DNA from: Microbacterium sp. BR1
Lineage (GTDB): Bacteria; Actinomycetota; Actinomycetes; Actinomycetales; Microbacteriaceae
DNA: 64,000 bases
Direction of reading: 5' to 3'
NCBI RefSeq assembly: GCF_002812725.1
Contig: NZ_NMUN01000003.1
Coordinates: 1 to 64,000 of the forward strand
Part shown: positions 43,132 to 52,278 of the stretch, piece by piece
Layout: each line of letters opens with the position of its first letter
Numbering within the stretch: position 1 is the first letter of the stretch
Notes under the pieces: model-generated
The model's input: the letters and a program-made list of their open reading frames with translations, nothing else
Told to the model about the DNA's origin: nothing
Database searches by the model: none
Program-made: the position numbers and the translations under genes

Positions 43132-44493
43132 GAACATCTGCATGTGGACCCGCGCCGAGGGCCACGACTTGCCCTCCCACCGGCTCGCCGTCTCGGGTGC
43201 GGGGCGACGGCAGCACGCCTCATCCGGGCACGTCGAGACGGCCCGGCTGGGGGTCTCGCGGCCGCGGAACCAGCGTGCGTCGTCGAACGGAACACCCACG
43301 GTGATCGAGAACTCACCATCGTTCGTGGTGCCGGTCTGCGTGGAACACCAGAACGTGCCCGCGGGCGTGTCGGTGTACTGGTAGTGCTCGGTCGCGCGAT
43401 TCTGCTGCGCGAACGCCCCCCGCGCCGAGAACTTGCGGCACACGATCTGCCCCTCTACCGACCCCGTGACATCCATCGGCAGCGGTAGTCCGTCGTTCTC
43501 GTAGACGCGGTCGAGGGACCCGGTGTGCCCCACGCGCAAGAAGTGCAGCGAGATCCCGAGGTGCTTCGTGGCGAGGTTGGTCAGGCGCATCCCGGCCGCC
43601 TCGTGGGTCACACCGAAGGCGTCGCGGAAGTCCTCGACGGCGAGATTGCGGTCCTTCTTGGCCTGCTGGAGGAACGCCACGGCCGCGGTCTCGGGCATGA
43701 GGCAGCACGCGGCGAAATAGTTGATCTCGAGCCGCTGCTGCAGGAAGTCGGCGTAATCGGTCGGACGGGTGTGGCCCAGCAGGCGGTGCGCCATCGCCTG
43801 CAGCGCCATGGATCGCAGGCCGTGGCCGCCCGGGATCGAGGCGGGCGGCAGGTAGATGCGTCCGTGCTCGAGATCGGTGATGGAGCGGGTCGAGCTCGGC
43901 AGATCGTTGACGTAGATCAGCTCGAAGCCGAGACGCTCGGCCATGATGCTGACGGTTCGATGGGTCAGGGCACCCGACACGTGGCCGGCCGCCTTGAGCT
44001 GCTTCTCGGCGAGACGCTCGATCTCGGGCAGGTAGTTGTCCTGCTCACGCATCCGCAGCCGCAGCTCGGTGTTCGCCCGCCGTGCCTCTTCGGGGGTCGC
44101 GATGGCCTCACGCTCGCGCCGCTGGAGCTCCCGGTGCAGCCCGAGCAACGACTCGATCGTCTCGTCCGGCATGGTCTTGGTGACACGAACGGGCGCAACG
44201 CCGAGGCGACGGAAGGTGGGGCTCGCCTGGGCGCGCTCGAGCTCGATCTCGAGCGCCGCGCGGTGGTTCGGAGGCTCGCCCGAGATGAGGTCGGAGACAT
44301 CCGTGTCGGTCGCGGCCGCAACCGCCTGCAGCAGCGACAGTTTCGGTTCGCGTTTGCCGTTTTCGATCAGGCTGAGTTGGCTTCCCGCGACGCCGACGAG
44401 GGCGCCGAGTTCGTCGAGGGTCAGCCCCTTGCGCAGGCGGTGGTGCCGGATGCGGTGACCGAGCGTCGTGAGTTCGAGTGCTGAGACGACCAT
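43054..44493 (-). CDS. RamB/ScfR-like regulator (XRE HTH + IrrE-like + ScfR domain)
   Basis: A 479-aa regulator. An N-terminal Cro/CI-type HTH (about 10-65: IRHHRLRKGLTLDELGALVG, QLSLIENGKREPKLSLLQAV) is followed by an M78/IrrE-like domain in which the protease HEXXH is replaced by HRLLGH, and a C-terminal ScfR domain with four Cys (CPDEACC region). This is the RamB architecture; RamB controls acetate and glyoxylate-cycle genes in Corynebacterium. ATG 44493 is preferred over an upstream frame running through the promoter. It is divergent from pckG, so control of gluconeogenesis is plausible. Confidence 0.85.
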   Translation of the reverse strand: MVVSALELTTLGHRIRHHRLRKGLTLDELGALVGVAGSQLSLIENGKREPKLSLLQAVAAATDTDVSDLISGEPPNHRAALEIELERAQASPTFRRLGVAPVRVTKTMPDETIESLLGLHRELQRREREAIATPEEARRANTELRLRMREQDNYLPEIERLAEKQLKAAGHVSGALTHRTVSIMAERLGFELIYVNDLPSSTRSITDLEHGRIYLPPASIPGGHGLRSMALQAMAHRLLGHTRPTDYADFLQQRLEINYFAACCLMPETAAVAFLQQAKKDRNLAVEDFRDAFGVTHEAAGMRLTNLATKHLGISLHFLRVGHTGSLDRVYENDGLPLPMDVTGSVEGQIVCRKFSARGAFAQQNRATEHYQYTDTPAGTFWCSTQTGTTNDGEFSITVGVPFDDARWFRGRETPSRAVSTCPDEACCRRPAPETASRWEGKSWPSARVHMQMFSPLPRGAFPGVDDSEVYAFLERHAD

Positions 44494-44506
44494 TCCTTGA
44501 TCATAT

Positions 44507-44528
44507 CGAAAGAAACACGATTCTTTCG
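44507..44528. promoter_or_regulatory. Inverted repeat between the RamB-like gene and pckG
   Basis: CGAAAGAA (44507-44514) and TTCTTTCG (44521-44528) with a 6-bp centre, in the 106-bp divergent promoter region. A second small hairpin ACCCGCA/TGCGGGT lies at 44537-44554. The first is a good operator candidate for the RamB-like protein on itself and pckG. Confidence 0.6.
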
Positions 44529-44599
44529 GCAATCTTTCTCGAGAAGACCCGCACCAATGCGGGTGAAATGGAGGACAGCCGAGAAAGTAGGAGAGCATC

Positions 44600-46462
44600 G
44601 TGGCCCTTGCCGAGACACTGAGTACCTCTATCGCTGGACCCCGTCGCGTGACCGACTTCGGGCAGCGCCCCACCAATCAGCCGGGCCTGGCCGAGCTCGT
44701 GGCGTGGGTGGACGAGGTCGCCGCGCTGACACAACCCGCTCGTGTGCACTGGGTCGACGGTTCACGTGCCGAGAACGACGCCCTGCTGCGCCAGATGGTG
44801 AGCGACGGGACCCTGATCCGGCTCAACCCCGAGTGGCGACCCGGCTCGTACCTGGCGCGTTCACACCCGAAGGACGTGGCGCGCACCGAAGCGCGCACCT
44901 TCATCGCCTCCGAGCGCGAAGAGGATGCCGGCCCCACCAACAACTGGGCAGACCCCGCCGAGATGCGCGGCACCATGAACACCATCTTCGCGGGCAGCAT
45001 GCGCGGTCGGACGATGTACGTCGTCCCGTTCTCGATGGGCGCCGTCGGCGGGCCGCTCTCGCACATCGGCGTGCAGGTCACCGACAGCCCCTACGCGGTC
45101 GCCAGCATCGGCCTCATGACGCGTGTCGGCGCCGAGGTCACCGATCAGATTGCCGCGGGAGCCGCGTGGGTTCGCACGGTGCACTCGGTCGGTGCCCCGC
45201 TCGCGCCGGGTGAGAAGGACGTCCCGTGGCCCTGCAACGACGAGAAGTACATCGTGCACTTCCCCGACACGCTCGAAGTCTGGTCCTACGGGTCGGGATA
45301 CGGCGGCAACGCGATCCTCGCGAAGAAGTGCTTCGCGCTGCGGATCGCCTCGGTCATCGGACGCGATGAGGGATGGCTCGCCGAGCACATGCTGCTCATC
45401 CGCGTCATCGACCCGCAGGGTCGCAAGTACCACATCGCCGCGGCCTTCCCCTCGGCCTGCGGCAAGACCAACCTGGCGATGCTGCGCCCCACCATCCCGG
45501 GCTGGCGCGTCGAGACGCTCGGCGACGACATCGCCTGGATCCGTCCCGGCGAGGACGGTCGGCTGTGGGCGATCAACCCCGAGGCCGGGTTCTTCGGCGT
45601 CGCGCCCGGTACGGGTGAGTCGACCAACGTCACGGCGGTCGAGACCCTGTGGGGCAACACGATCTTCACGAACGTCGCGCTGCGGCCCGACGGCGACGTC
45701 TGGTGGGAGGGCCTGACCGACGAGGCGCCGCCGCACCTCACCGACTGGGAGGGGAACCCCTGGACGCCGGCATCCGGGCGCCCCGCCGCGCACCCGAACT
45801 CGCGCTTCACCGTGAGCGCCGCGCAGTGCCCGCAGATCGCGCCGGACTGGGATGCTGCCGAGGGCGTACCCCTCGACGCGATTCTCTTCGGAGGTCGACG
45901 GGCGACGAACGTGCCGCTCGTGGTCGAGGCGACCGACTGGACGCACGGGGTGTTCATCGGATCGAACATCTCGTCCGAGCGGACCGCGGCCGCCGAGGGC
46001 ACGGTCGGCGAGCTGCGCCGCGATCCGTTCGCGATGTTGCCGTTCTGCGGGTACAACATGGCGGACTACTTCGGTCACTGGCTGAAGGTCGGTCAGAACC
46101 TGCGGTTCGACCGCGCGCCGCGCATCTTCCAGGTCAATTGGTTCCGTCGCGGCACCGACGGCCGGTTCCTCTGGCCCGGATTCGGTGACAACTCTCGCGT
46201 CATCGAGTGGATCATCCGCCGGGTCCAGGGTGAGGTCGGGGCCGTCGAGAGCCCGATCGGCCGGCTCCCGCGCACGGAAGACCTGAACCTCGACGGGATC
46301 GACGTTCCCGAGGCCGACCTCGAGGAGCTCTTCGCGGTTGATCCGGCGACCTGGCAGGCAGAGGCCGACCTCACCGAGGAGTTCTACGGGACGTTCGAGG
46401 GTCGCGTGCCCGCGGCGCTGCAGGCAGAGCTGTCGGCGCTGCGCTACCGCCTGCGCACCTGA
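44600..46462 (+). CDS. pckG: Phosphoenolpyruvate carboxykinase (GTP)
   Basis: Gluconeogenic enzyme converting oxaloacetate and GTP to PEP, 620 aa, the usual length. The kinase P-loop with the active-site Cys is [13 protein letters not shown] (Cys287 to Thr290). [30 protein letters not shown] and [20 protein letters not shown] (the last is exactly the nucleotide/substrate region) are conserved. It starts at GTG 44600 with AGGAG upstream. It stands alone, divergent from the RamB-like gene, and is followed by a tandem repeat array. Confidence 0.96.
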   Translation: MALAETLSTSIAGPRRVTDFGQRPTNQPGLAELVAWVDEVAALTQPARVHWVDGSRAENDALLRQMVSDGTLIRLNPEWRPGSYLARSHPKDVARTEARTFIASEREEDAGPTNNWADPAEMRGTMNTIFAGSMRGRTMYVVPFSMGAVGGPLSHIGVQVTDSPYAVASIGLMTRVGAEVTDQIAAGAAWVRTVHSVGAPLAPGEKDVPWPCNDEKYIVHFPDTLEVWSYGSGYGGNAILAKKCFALRIASVIGRDEGWLAEHMLLIRVIDPQGRKYHIAAAFPSACGKTNLAMLRPTIPGWRVETLGDDIAWIRPGEDGRLWAINPEAGFFGVAPGTGESTNVTAVETLWGNTIFTNVALRPDGDVWWEGLTDEAPPHLTDWEGNPWTPASGRPAAHPNSRFTVSAAQCPQIAPDWDAAEGVPLDAILFGGRRATNVPLVVEATDWTHGVFIGSNISSERTAAAEGTVGELRRDPFAMLPFCGYNMADYFGHWLKVGQNLRFDRAPRIFQVNWFRRGTDGRFLWPGFGDNSRVIEWIIRRVQGEVGAVESPIGRLPRTEDLNLDGIDVPEADLEELFAVDPATWQAEADLTEEFYGTFEGRVPAALQAELSALRYRLRT

Positions 46463-46476
46463 CTCCCGGCCCACCC

Positions 46477-47072
46477 CGCGCGGCCGGCACTTGGGGCGCT
46501 GAATTCGTGTTGGGGCGCGGAGTATCACGCCCCGACGTTGGCGCGACGCCCCGGGTGGGCTCGGAGTGGCGGTTCGGCCGACGCCCCGGGCGCGATCGGT
46601 ATCTGGGGCGCTGAATTCGTGTCGGGGCGCGGAGTATCACGCCCCGATGTCGGCGCGACGCCCCGGGTGGGTTCGGAGTGGCGGTTGGCCCGACGCCCCG
46701 GGCGCAACCGGCACTTGGGGCGCTGAATTCATGTTGGGGCGCGGAGTACCACGCCCCGACGTTGGCCCGACGCCCCGGGTGGGCTCGGAGTGGCGGTTTG
46801 CTCGACGCCCCGGGCGCGATCGGTATCTGGGGCGCTGAATTCGTGTTGGGGCGCGGAGTACCACGCCCCGACGTTGGCGCGACGCCCCGAGTGGGCCCGG
46901 AGTGGCGGTTGGGTCGACGCCCCGGGCGCGATCGGTATCTGGGGCGCTGAATTCGTGTTGGGGCGCGGAGTATCACGCCCCGACGTTGGCGCGACGCCCC
47001 GGGTGGGCTCGGAGTGGCGGTTCGCCCGACGCCCCGGGTGGGCTCGGAGTGGCCGTTGGCCCGACGCCCCGA
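46477..47072. repeat. 112-bp tandem repeat array (five units plus partial)
   Basis: Five near-identical units start at 46491, 46603, 46715, 46827 and 46939, each opening YTGGGGCGCTGAATTC and carrying GGGGCG...CGCCCC hairpins and GACGCCCCGGG blocks. The array ends with a shorter sub-repeat near 47035-47072. The whole 626-bp gap between pckG and the ABC exporter is this array, with no convincing gene. The unit is 112 bp (not a multiple of three), so open frames crossing it are artefacts. It may terminate both flanking transcripts. Confidence 0.9.
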
Positions 47073-47088
47073 CCCGGGCGGGAGAGGC

Positions 47089-49014
47089 TCAGACGAGCAG
47101 CTGGTGCTTGGCGAGCTCGCGATACAGCGGCGTCGACACGACGAGCTCGGAGTGCGTGCCCTGACCGACGACGCGACCCTGGTCGAGCACGACGATCAGG
47201 TCGCTGTCGACCACCGTGGAGAGACGGTGCGCGATGACGAGCAGCGTGCGCCCCGTCGCGACCGCGTCGATCGCGTCGCGCATCCGCTGCTCGTTGACGC
47301 CGTCGAGGGATGACGTCGATTCGTCGAGCAGCAGGATCGGGGGAGCGGACAGCAGGGCCCGCGCGATCGCGAGCCGCTGACGTTCGCCACCCGAGAGCAT
47401 GACGCCGTCCTCGCCGACGGGCGCCTGCAACCCCTTGGGGCTTCGCTCCAGCACGTCACCGAGGTTGACGGCGCGCAGCACGGCCTCGCACTCGGCGTCG
47501 GTCGCTTCCGGTGATGCCAGCCGGAGGTTGTCGGCGATCGTGCCGGCCAAGGTCGGGGCATCCTGTTCGACGTAACCGAACCGCGCGCGCAACTCGGCGC
47601 GCGGGAGGATACGGATGTCCGCTCCGTCGAGCTCGATCGAGCCGGCCGTGGGGTCGTAGAAGCGCTCGAGCAACGACAGCACGGTGCTCTTGCCGGCGCC
47701 GCTCGGCCCGACGAGGGCCACGCGGGCGCCGTGGGGCACGTCGAACGAGACACCGCGCAGCACTTCGCGTGCGGCCTCCTGCTCTGCGGCGTCCTGGATT
47801 TCGGCGGTCTCTTGAGCGGGCTTCTCCAGGTGCACCTCTTCGAGGAGGGTGCGGGCCGCCGCCGCTGCGGCGGCGCGGGCCGCTACGACGTCGTCCGGGT
47901 AGCGGAAGTGCACATTCCGGAACGCCAGCGCCGGCGCGACGGTCGACGACCCGGATGCCGGGGCATCCGCTCGCTCCAGATCGGCGGCGACGGCCTCGTC
48001 GTCCTGATCCTCGGTCGGCAGGTCCAGCACCTCTTGGATGCGGCCGAGCGCGCCGAGCGCTTGGTTCACGCTCGTGATGGCGCCGAACGTCGAACCGAGG
48101 GGGCCGATCAGCATGAAGAGGAAGATGATGAAGGTCACCAGGCTGGCGATGCCGATCGCCCCCGACGCAACGCGGAAGCCTCCGACACCGAGCACGACGA
48201 GCAGCGACACCTGCAGCGCGATCCCCGCGACCGGGACGACGAGGGCCGAGACCTTCGCGATCCGCACGCCCACGCCGTACGCCTCGGTCGCGAGCGACGA
48301 GACCTGTGCGATCTCGCGCTCGGTCGCACCGGACGCGCGAACCGTGCGGATGGATCCGACCGCGCGTTCGACCCCCGAGGCGAGTTCGCCGACCTTGACC
48401 TGCTGTTCGGTCGAGGCGGTGCGGATGCGTCCGCTCAGCAGCACCACGACGGTGACGGACACCCCGATGACGACGACGATCAGGCCGAGGAGAAGTGGAT
48501 CGATGATCGCCATGGCGATGAGGGCACCGACGAAGATGAGCGCGCTGCCGATCGCGTCGGCGAGTCCCTGCGTCAGCACGGCGTAGAGCAGCGTGGTGTC
48601 GGTGCCGACGCGCGACACGAGGTCGCCCGTGCGCCGCGCGTCGAACTCGCTGATCGGCAGGTGCAGGATGCGTGATATCAGCTTGCGGCGGCTGGAGTAG
48701 ACGACGGCCGTGCCCGTCCGCTGCAGGAGATAGTGCTGGTACCCCGAGATGACCGAGGACACGATGACGAAGCCGATCAACAGCCAGATGAGGGCTCCGA
48801 GCGGCACCTCGTTCTGCACCCGCTCGATGATCTGGCCGACGAGCAGAGGCTGGACGAGCGTCGCACCGGCGCCCAGCACGCTGAGGATCGCGACGACGAC
48901 CAGGACCCTCTTGTGCTCGAACAGGAACGGAAGCAGCTGGCGGAAGGTCGCTCGCGGGCCCTCGGGTTGGGTACGGCGGCGGCCGCGGCCTCGGGTGCTG
49001 GTGGTGTCGGACAT
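47089..49014 (-). CDS. ABC exporter, fused membrane and ATPase domains, with an Ala/Glu-rich insert
   Basis: Half-size multidrug/lipid-type exporter, 641 aa. The N-terminal six-helix domain covers about residues 20-330, and the ATPase has Walker A GPSGAGKST (about 436-444), signature LSGGERQRLAIARALL, Walker B ILLLDESTSSLD and switch His IAHRLS. Between the first ATPase strand (NVHFRYPDDV) and VLRGVSFDVPHG lies an insert of about 35 residues (poly-Ala then Glu-rich, AAAAAARTLLEEVHLEKPAQ), absent from ordinary exporters. ATG 49014 begins MSDTTSTRGRGRRR. It would work as a homodimer; the substrate is unknown. Confidence 0.9.
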   Translation of the reverse strand: MSDTTSTRGRGRRRTQPEGPRATFRQLLPFLFEHKRVLVVVAILSVLGAGATLVQPLLVGQIIERVQNEVPLGALIWLLIGFVIVSSVISGYQHYLLQRTGTAVVYSSRRKLISRILHLPISEFDARRTGDLVSRVGTDTTLLYAVLTQGLADAIGSALIFVGALIAMAIIDPLLLGLIVVVIGVSVTVVVLLSGRIRTASTEQQVKVGELASGVERAVGSIRTVRASGATEREIAQVSSLATEAYGVGVRIAKVSALVVPVAGIALQVSLLVVLGVGGFRVASGAIGIASLVTFIIFLFMLIGPLGSTFGAITSVNQALGALGRIQEVLDLPTEDQDDEAVAADLERADAPASGSSTVAPALAFRNVHFRYPDDVVAARAAAAAAARTLLEEVHLEKPAQETAEIQDAAEQEAAREVLRGVSFDVPHGARVALVGPSGAGKSTVLSLLERFYDPTAGSIELDGADIRILPRAELRARFGYVEQDAPTLAGTIADNLRLASPEATDAECEAVLRAVNLGDVLERSPKGLQAPVGEDGVMLSGGERQRLAIARALLSAPPILLLDESTSSLDGVNEQRMRDAIDAVATGRTLLVIAHRLSTVVDSDLIVVLDQGRVVGQGTHSELVVSTPLYRELAKHQLLV

Positions 49015-49102
49015 GGTGTTCCTTGTGGTGGGACGGGCGCCGAATCGCGCTACCTTCGACCGTACTTCGTGTCCTCGATCCGGGGCCTCCCCCGCAGGAC
49101 CG

Positions 49103-49130
49103 ATATTGGCGCGAATGTCGGCGCCAATAT
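49103..49130. promoter_or_regulatory. Inverted repeat ATATTGGCGC-N8-GCGCCAATAT
   Basis: Perfect 10-bp arms (49103-49112, 49121-49130) in the 201-bp region between the divergent ABC exporter (start 49014) and the GntR gene (start 49216). It is a strong candidate operator for that regulator. No other copy was noticed in the window. Confidence 0.75.
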
Positions 49131-49215
49131 GTGCCCGTGCGGTACTGTCGAGGCACTGTCGTGAGTTGACACCGCGGTGACAGGGTCGTCGCCGCAGAAG
49201 AACAGGAGGTCGGTC

Positions 49216-49875
49216 TTGGTTTCTGTTGCACCCGATGTCGAGTCGGCGCCCGGCGCACGGGTTGACCTCACCCAGCAGATCCGCGAGGCCATCCTGGGCG
49301 GTGAATTCGCTCCCCAGCAACGCCTCATCGAGGCCGACATCAGCGAACGCTTCGACGCGACGCGCGCCGCCGTCCGCACCGCCCTTCTCAACCTGACGGG
49401 GGAGGGGCTCGTCGAGCGACTTCCGAACCGCGGCGCACGTGTCCGGGCCATCAGCGTCGACGAGGCGGTCGAGATCGTCGAGGTCCGGATCGGCCTCGAG
49501 TCTCTCGTCGCGCGCAAGGCGGCCGAGAGACGCACCGACGCCGATGCCGAGCAGCTGCGCAATCTGCGCGATCGCATTCGCGCCGCGGTCTCCGGCGGAG
49601 ACCTGGTCGAATACGCGCGTCTCAATCAAGAGATGGATCGACGGATCCGCGAGATCAGCGGGCACGAGACCGCGAGGCAGCTGCTCGAGCGCCTGCGCGC
49701 CCAGTCCGCACGCCATCAGTTCCGGCTGGCCTTCCACCCGGGCCGCGCCGCCGAATCCGCACCCGAGCACGTGGCGATCATCGATGCCGTGCTGGCGCAG
49801 GACGCGGACGCCGCCGAAGCGGCGACACGCGCGCACCTCGAGGGCATCGTCGGCGTGCTGCGCCGCCTGGACTGA
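49216..49875 (+). CDS. GntR family transcriptional regulator (FCD domain)
   Basis: A 219-aa regulator: winged helix LTQQIREAILGGEFAPQQRL and DATRAAVRTALLNLTGEGLV (about 18-70), then an FCD helical domain with EIVEVRIGLESLVARKAAER and LNQEMDRRIREISGHE. The likely start is TTG 49216 with AGGAGGT six bases upstream; GTG 49177 would extend it without a ribosome site. It is divergent from the exporter and upstream of the second HAAT cluster's 3' end. A perfect palindrome lies in its promoter. Confidence 0.85.
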   Translation: MVSVAPDVESAPGARVDLTQQIREAILGGEFAPQQRLIEADISERFDATRAAVRTALLNLTGEGLVERLPNRGARVRAISVDEAVEIVEVRIGLESLVARKAAERRTDADAEQLRNLRDRIRAAVSGGDLVEYARLNQEMDRRIREISGHETARQLLERLRAQSARHQFRLAFHPGRAAESAPEHVAIIDAVLAQDADAAEAATRAHLEGIVGVLRRLD

Positions 49876-49884
49876 GACACACAG

Positions 49885-49922
49885 AAGAACGGCCCGGTCG
49901 AGAACTCGACCGGGCCGTTCTT
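49885..49922. terminator. Bidirectional terminator between GntR and binding-protein genes
   Basis: AAGAACGGCCCGGTCGAG (49885-49902) and its exact complement CTCGACCGGGCCGTTCTT (49905-49922) make an 18-bp stem followed by TTTC. It lies between the convergent GntR stop (49875) and the binding-protein stop (49958), terminating both. Confidence 0.9.
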
Positions 49923-49939
49923 TCGTGTTCAGGCTGGCG

Positions 49940-49975
49940 TTATCCGAACTGCTCGGCTTATCCGAACTGCTCGGC
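49940..49975 (-). repeat. 18-bp tandem duplication of the binding-protein C-terminus and stop
   Basis: TTATCCGAACTGCTCGGC occurs twice in tandem (49940-49957 and 49958-49975). On the minus strand each copy encodes AEQFG and TAA, so the gene ends at the first copy read and a second copy of the tail and stop follows it. Confidence 0.9.
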
Positions 49976-51220
49976 GGTCGCGTAGCCCTTGCCGTTGTAC
50001 TTCTGGACGGTCACGCCGGAGATGGCCGGCTGCCCGTCCACCGTCGTGTCGATGGAAGCCCCCTCGAGCATCAGCGGTGCGGTGAAGTCCTTGATGGTGC
50101 GCAGCTGCTCCATGAAGTTCTCACGCGTCGGCTCCGTCATCTTGGCGAAGACCTGCTCGAGCGTCGCACCGATCTGGTAGCTCCACACGCAGTGCGGGAA
50201 GGCCGGGACATCCGGGTAATCCGCGTACTCGGCGAGGTTCGCCAGGAAGGCCGCGCCCTCTTCGCTCTCTGCGAAGGTGGGAGCGGACGCCGACTGCGCG
50301 AACGCGACGGTGTAGATGCCGGGGAACGCAACGGCGTTTCCGGGGGTGAGGATCGCGCCCGGGCTCGACGTGTTCGAGGGCAGGAACCAGCTGGGCAGCC
50401 AGCCGAGCTCCTGCGTCTTGAGCAGCGACGAGATGACGAGCGGCGTGATCGACATCGCGTTGAAGAACACGTCCGCGCCGGTGGCCGCGAGCTCGGTGAG
50501 CTGCGCGTTGACGTCGGTGTCGGTGGCCTCGTAGGTCAGTTCGTCGACGATCTCGATGTTGTCGGCGCCCTCGATGGCCTCCTTGAAGCCCTCGACGTAG
50601 CCCTCGCCGTAGTCGTCGTTCTGCGCCAGAATGGCGACCTTGTGGTCTTCGCTGGAGCTGGCGAGCAACTCACCGAACGCGGCGCCCTCGTTCTGGTAGA
50701 TCGGCACGAAGCCGAGCTGCCATGGGCTTTCTTCCTCGTTGCTGAAGATCGGGTCGCCGGTCTGGATCAGCACCTGGGGCACCTCGTCGGCGATCGCGGC
50801 TTCGCGGTAGGCGCGGTTGGTCGGCGTGCCGAGGCCCGACGTCATCAGGAAGGCGCTGCTCTCGAGCTGCTGGAAGTTCGCGAGCGCCTTCTGCGGGTCG
50901 TACGCGTCGTCCAGGGCGTCGATCTTGACCTCACGGGTCTTGCCGTCGCCGAACTCCACGCCGCCCTCGGCGTTCTTCGCGCCGAACCATGCCGTGATGC
51001 CGGCAACCGTGCACGTACCGGGGCCCGCCGTGGCGCCGCTGAGCGGAGTGGTGATACCGAGCGTGATGCTCGTGTCGGTGATTCCGGGGCTGGCCTCGGC
51101 GGGTCCATCGCTGGACCCGCCGCCGTCGCCTCCGCGGGAGCACCCGGCGGCCAGGACGGCGACGATGCCGATGCCTGCAACGACCGAGGTGATCCGCGTC
51201 TTCTTGCGCAGTGTGCTCAT
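49958..51220 (-). CDS. HAAT-type substrate-binding lipoprotein (cluster C)
   Basis: A 420-aa lipoprotein, lipobox AAGC with Cys27 and a Gly/Ser linker. The mature domain starts ASPGITDTSITLGITTPLSG and includes ALDDAYDPQKALANFQQLES and ADVFFNAMSITPLVISSLL, typical of type I LivK-like proteins that bind amino acids or aromatic acids. It is closely similar to the orphan protein at 58016-59290. ATG 51220 overlaps the LivM-type stop (51217). Last gene of the cluster transcribed from 54642, ended by a strong terminator. Confidence 0.92.
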   Translation of the reverse strand: MSTLRKKTRITSVVAGIGIVAVLAAGCSRGGDGGGSSDGPAEASPGITDTSITLGITTPLSGATAGPGTCTVAGITAWFGAKNAEGGVEFGDGKTREVKIDALDDAYDPQKALANFQQLESSAFLMTSGLGTPTNRAYREAAIADEVPQVLIQTGDPIFSNEEESPWQLGFVPIYQNEGAAFGELLASSSEDHKVAILAQNDDYGEGYVEGFKEAIEGADNIEIVDELTYEATDTDVNAQLTELAATGADVFFNAMSITPLVISSLLKTQELGWLPSWFLPSNTSSPGAILTPGNAVAFPGIYTVAFAQSASAPTFAESEEGAAFLANLAEYADYPDVPAFPHCVWSYQIGATLEQVFAKMTEPTRENFMEQLRTIKDFTAPLMLEGASIDTTVDGQPAISGVTVQKYNGKGYATAEQFG

Positions 51221-52278
51221 GTCACGTGCCTCTCTTCTTCTGTCTGTGTGTTGTGTGATGCGGGGGAGGATGAAGTCGGTGGTGTGGGCTCGGGACTCAC
51301 CGAGCCGCCGGGCCGTCCGCCGCCGCGCTTCCGACGCCAGAGGCGCGGGAGCGAGACGAGACCACCGGGCAGGATGAAGAGGATCAGCAGCAGGATCGCG
51401 CCCTGCAGGGCAGCGGTCAGGTTCGGGTCGATCAGGTTCGTCAGCTGGGGGGCGAGCACGTAGTACGCGCCTCCGAGGAGGGACCCGATGATGCTTCCCG
51501 CGCCGCCGATGACCATCGAGGCCAGGAGCGTGATGGAGTGTCCGAAGCTCATCGTCTCGGGCGACGTGTACTGCACGACGACCATGTACAGGAAGCCGGC
51601 GACGCCACCGATCAGCGAGGCGATCGTGAAGGCGAGCACCTTGTAGCGGTAGGGCGAGATCCCCATGGACGAGGCGACGGCCTCGTTGCTCTTCACGATT
51701 CCGAACGCCCGGCCGAACTTGCCGCGCACGAGGTTGCGCGTCAGCACGAAGGTCGCTGCGCCGATCACGATGACGATGTACAGCTGCCACTGGTCATCGA
51801 ACAGTCCGGTCCATTCCGGAGCATCCGAGAACCGTGCCGACGTTCCCTGCGATCCGCCGGTGAACTCCGACAGGCGCTTCGCGAGGGGCACGCCGACGAT
51901 CGGCAGGGCGATCGTGACCATCGCGATGGCGAGTCCGCCGAGTCGCGCCGCCGCCAGTGCGACGAGAAGTCCCGCGATACCGGGGATCAGCACGGCGAGC
52001 AGGAAGACCAGGACGATGTTCCAGTCGTTGTTCACGCCGTACGCGGTGACGTAGGCGCCGACTCCGACGAAGAAGATCTGTCCGAGCGATACCTGCCCGG
52101 TGTAGCCCATGACGACGTTGAGGCCGAGGACCGCGACGGCGAAGACGCCGATACGCGCGATCGTCTGGTTGGCGAACTCCGGCAGGACCAGCGGCGCCAC
52201 GAGCAGGACGACCGCGATGAGCACGACACCGCCCCAGCGGACCCACGGATTGTTCTTGAGACTTGCTGCCTGCGCCAT
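51217..52278 (-). CDS. HAAT-type ABC permease (LivM family, cluster C)
   Basis: Inner-membrane permease, 353 aa, with GYTGQVSLGQIFFVGVGAYV and GGAGSIIGSLLGGAYYVLAP as family signatures, plus a C-terminal Arg/Pro/Ser tail. ATG 52278 overlaps the LivH-type stop by one base; a longer open frame upstream is out-of-frame reading of that permease. The soluble partners are the ATPases at 53163 and 53860. Confidence 0.9.
   Translation of the reverse strand: MAQAASLKNNPWVRWGGVVLIAVVLLVAPLVLPEFANQTIARIGVFAVAVLGLNVVMGYTGQVSLGQIFFVGVGAYVTAYGVNNDWNIVLVFLLAVLIPGIAGLLVALAAARLGGLAIAMVTIALPIVGVPLAKRLSEFTGGSQGTSARFSDAPEWTGLFDDQWQLYIVIVIGAATFVLTRNLVRGKFGRAFGIVKSNEAVASSMGISPYRYKVLAFTIASLIGGVAGFLYMVVVQYTSPETMSFGHSITLLASMVIGGAGSIIGSLLGGAYYVLAPQLTNLIDPNLTAALQGAILLLILFILPGGLVSLPRLWRRKRGGGRPGGSVSPEPTPPTSSSPASHNTQTEEERHVT

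Noticed and set aside
43054..44493. An active M78/IrrE metalloprotease in the RamB-like protein
   Set aside because: The expected HEXXH is HRLLGH, so catalytic activity is unlikely.
44861..46528. A large protein opposite pckG
   Set aside because: It is the antisense shadow of a highly conserved pckG and starts inside the tandem repeats.
46477..47072. CRISPR-like array or a repeat protein gene
   Set aside because: The units are contiguous without unique spacers, and 112 bp is not a multiple of three, so long open frames on either strand shift every unit.
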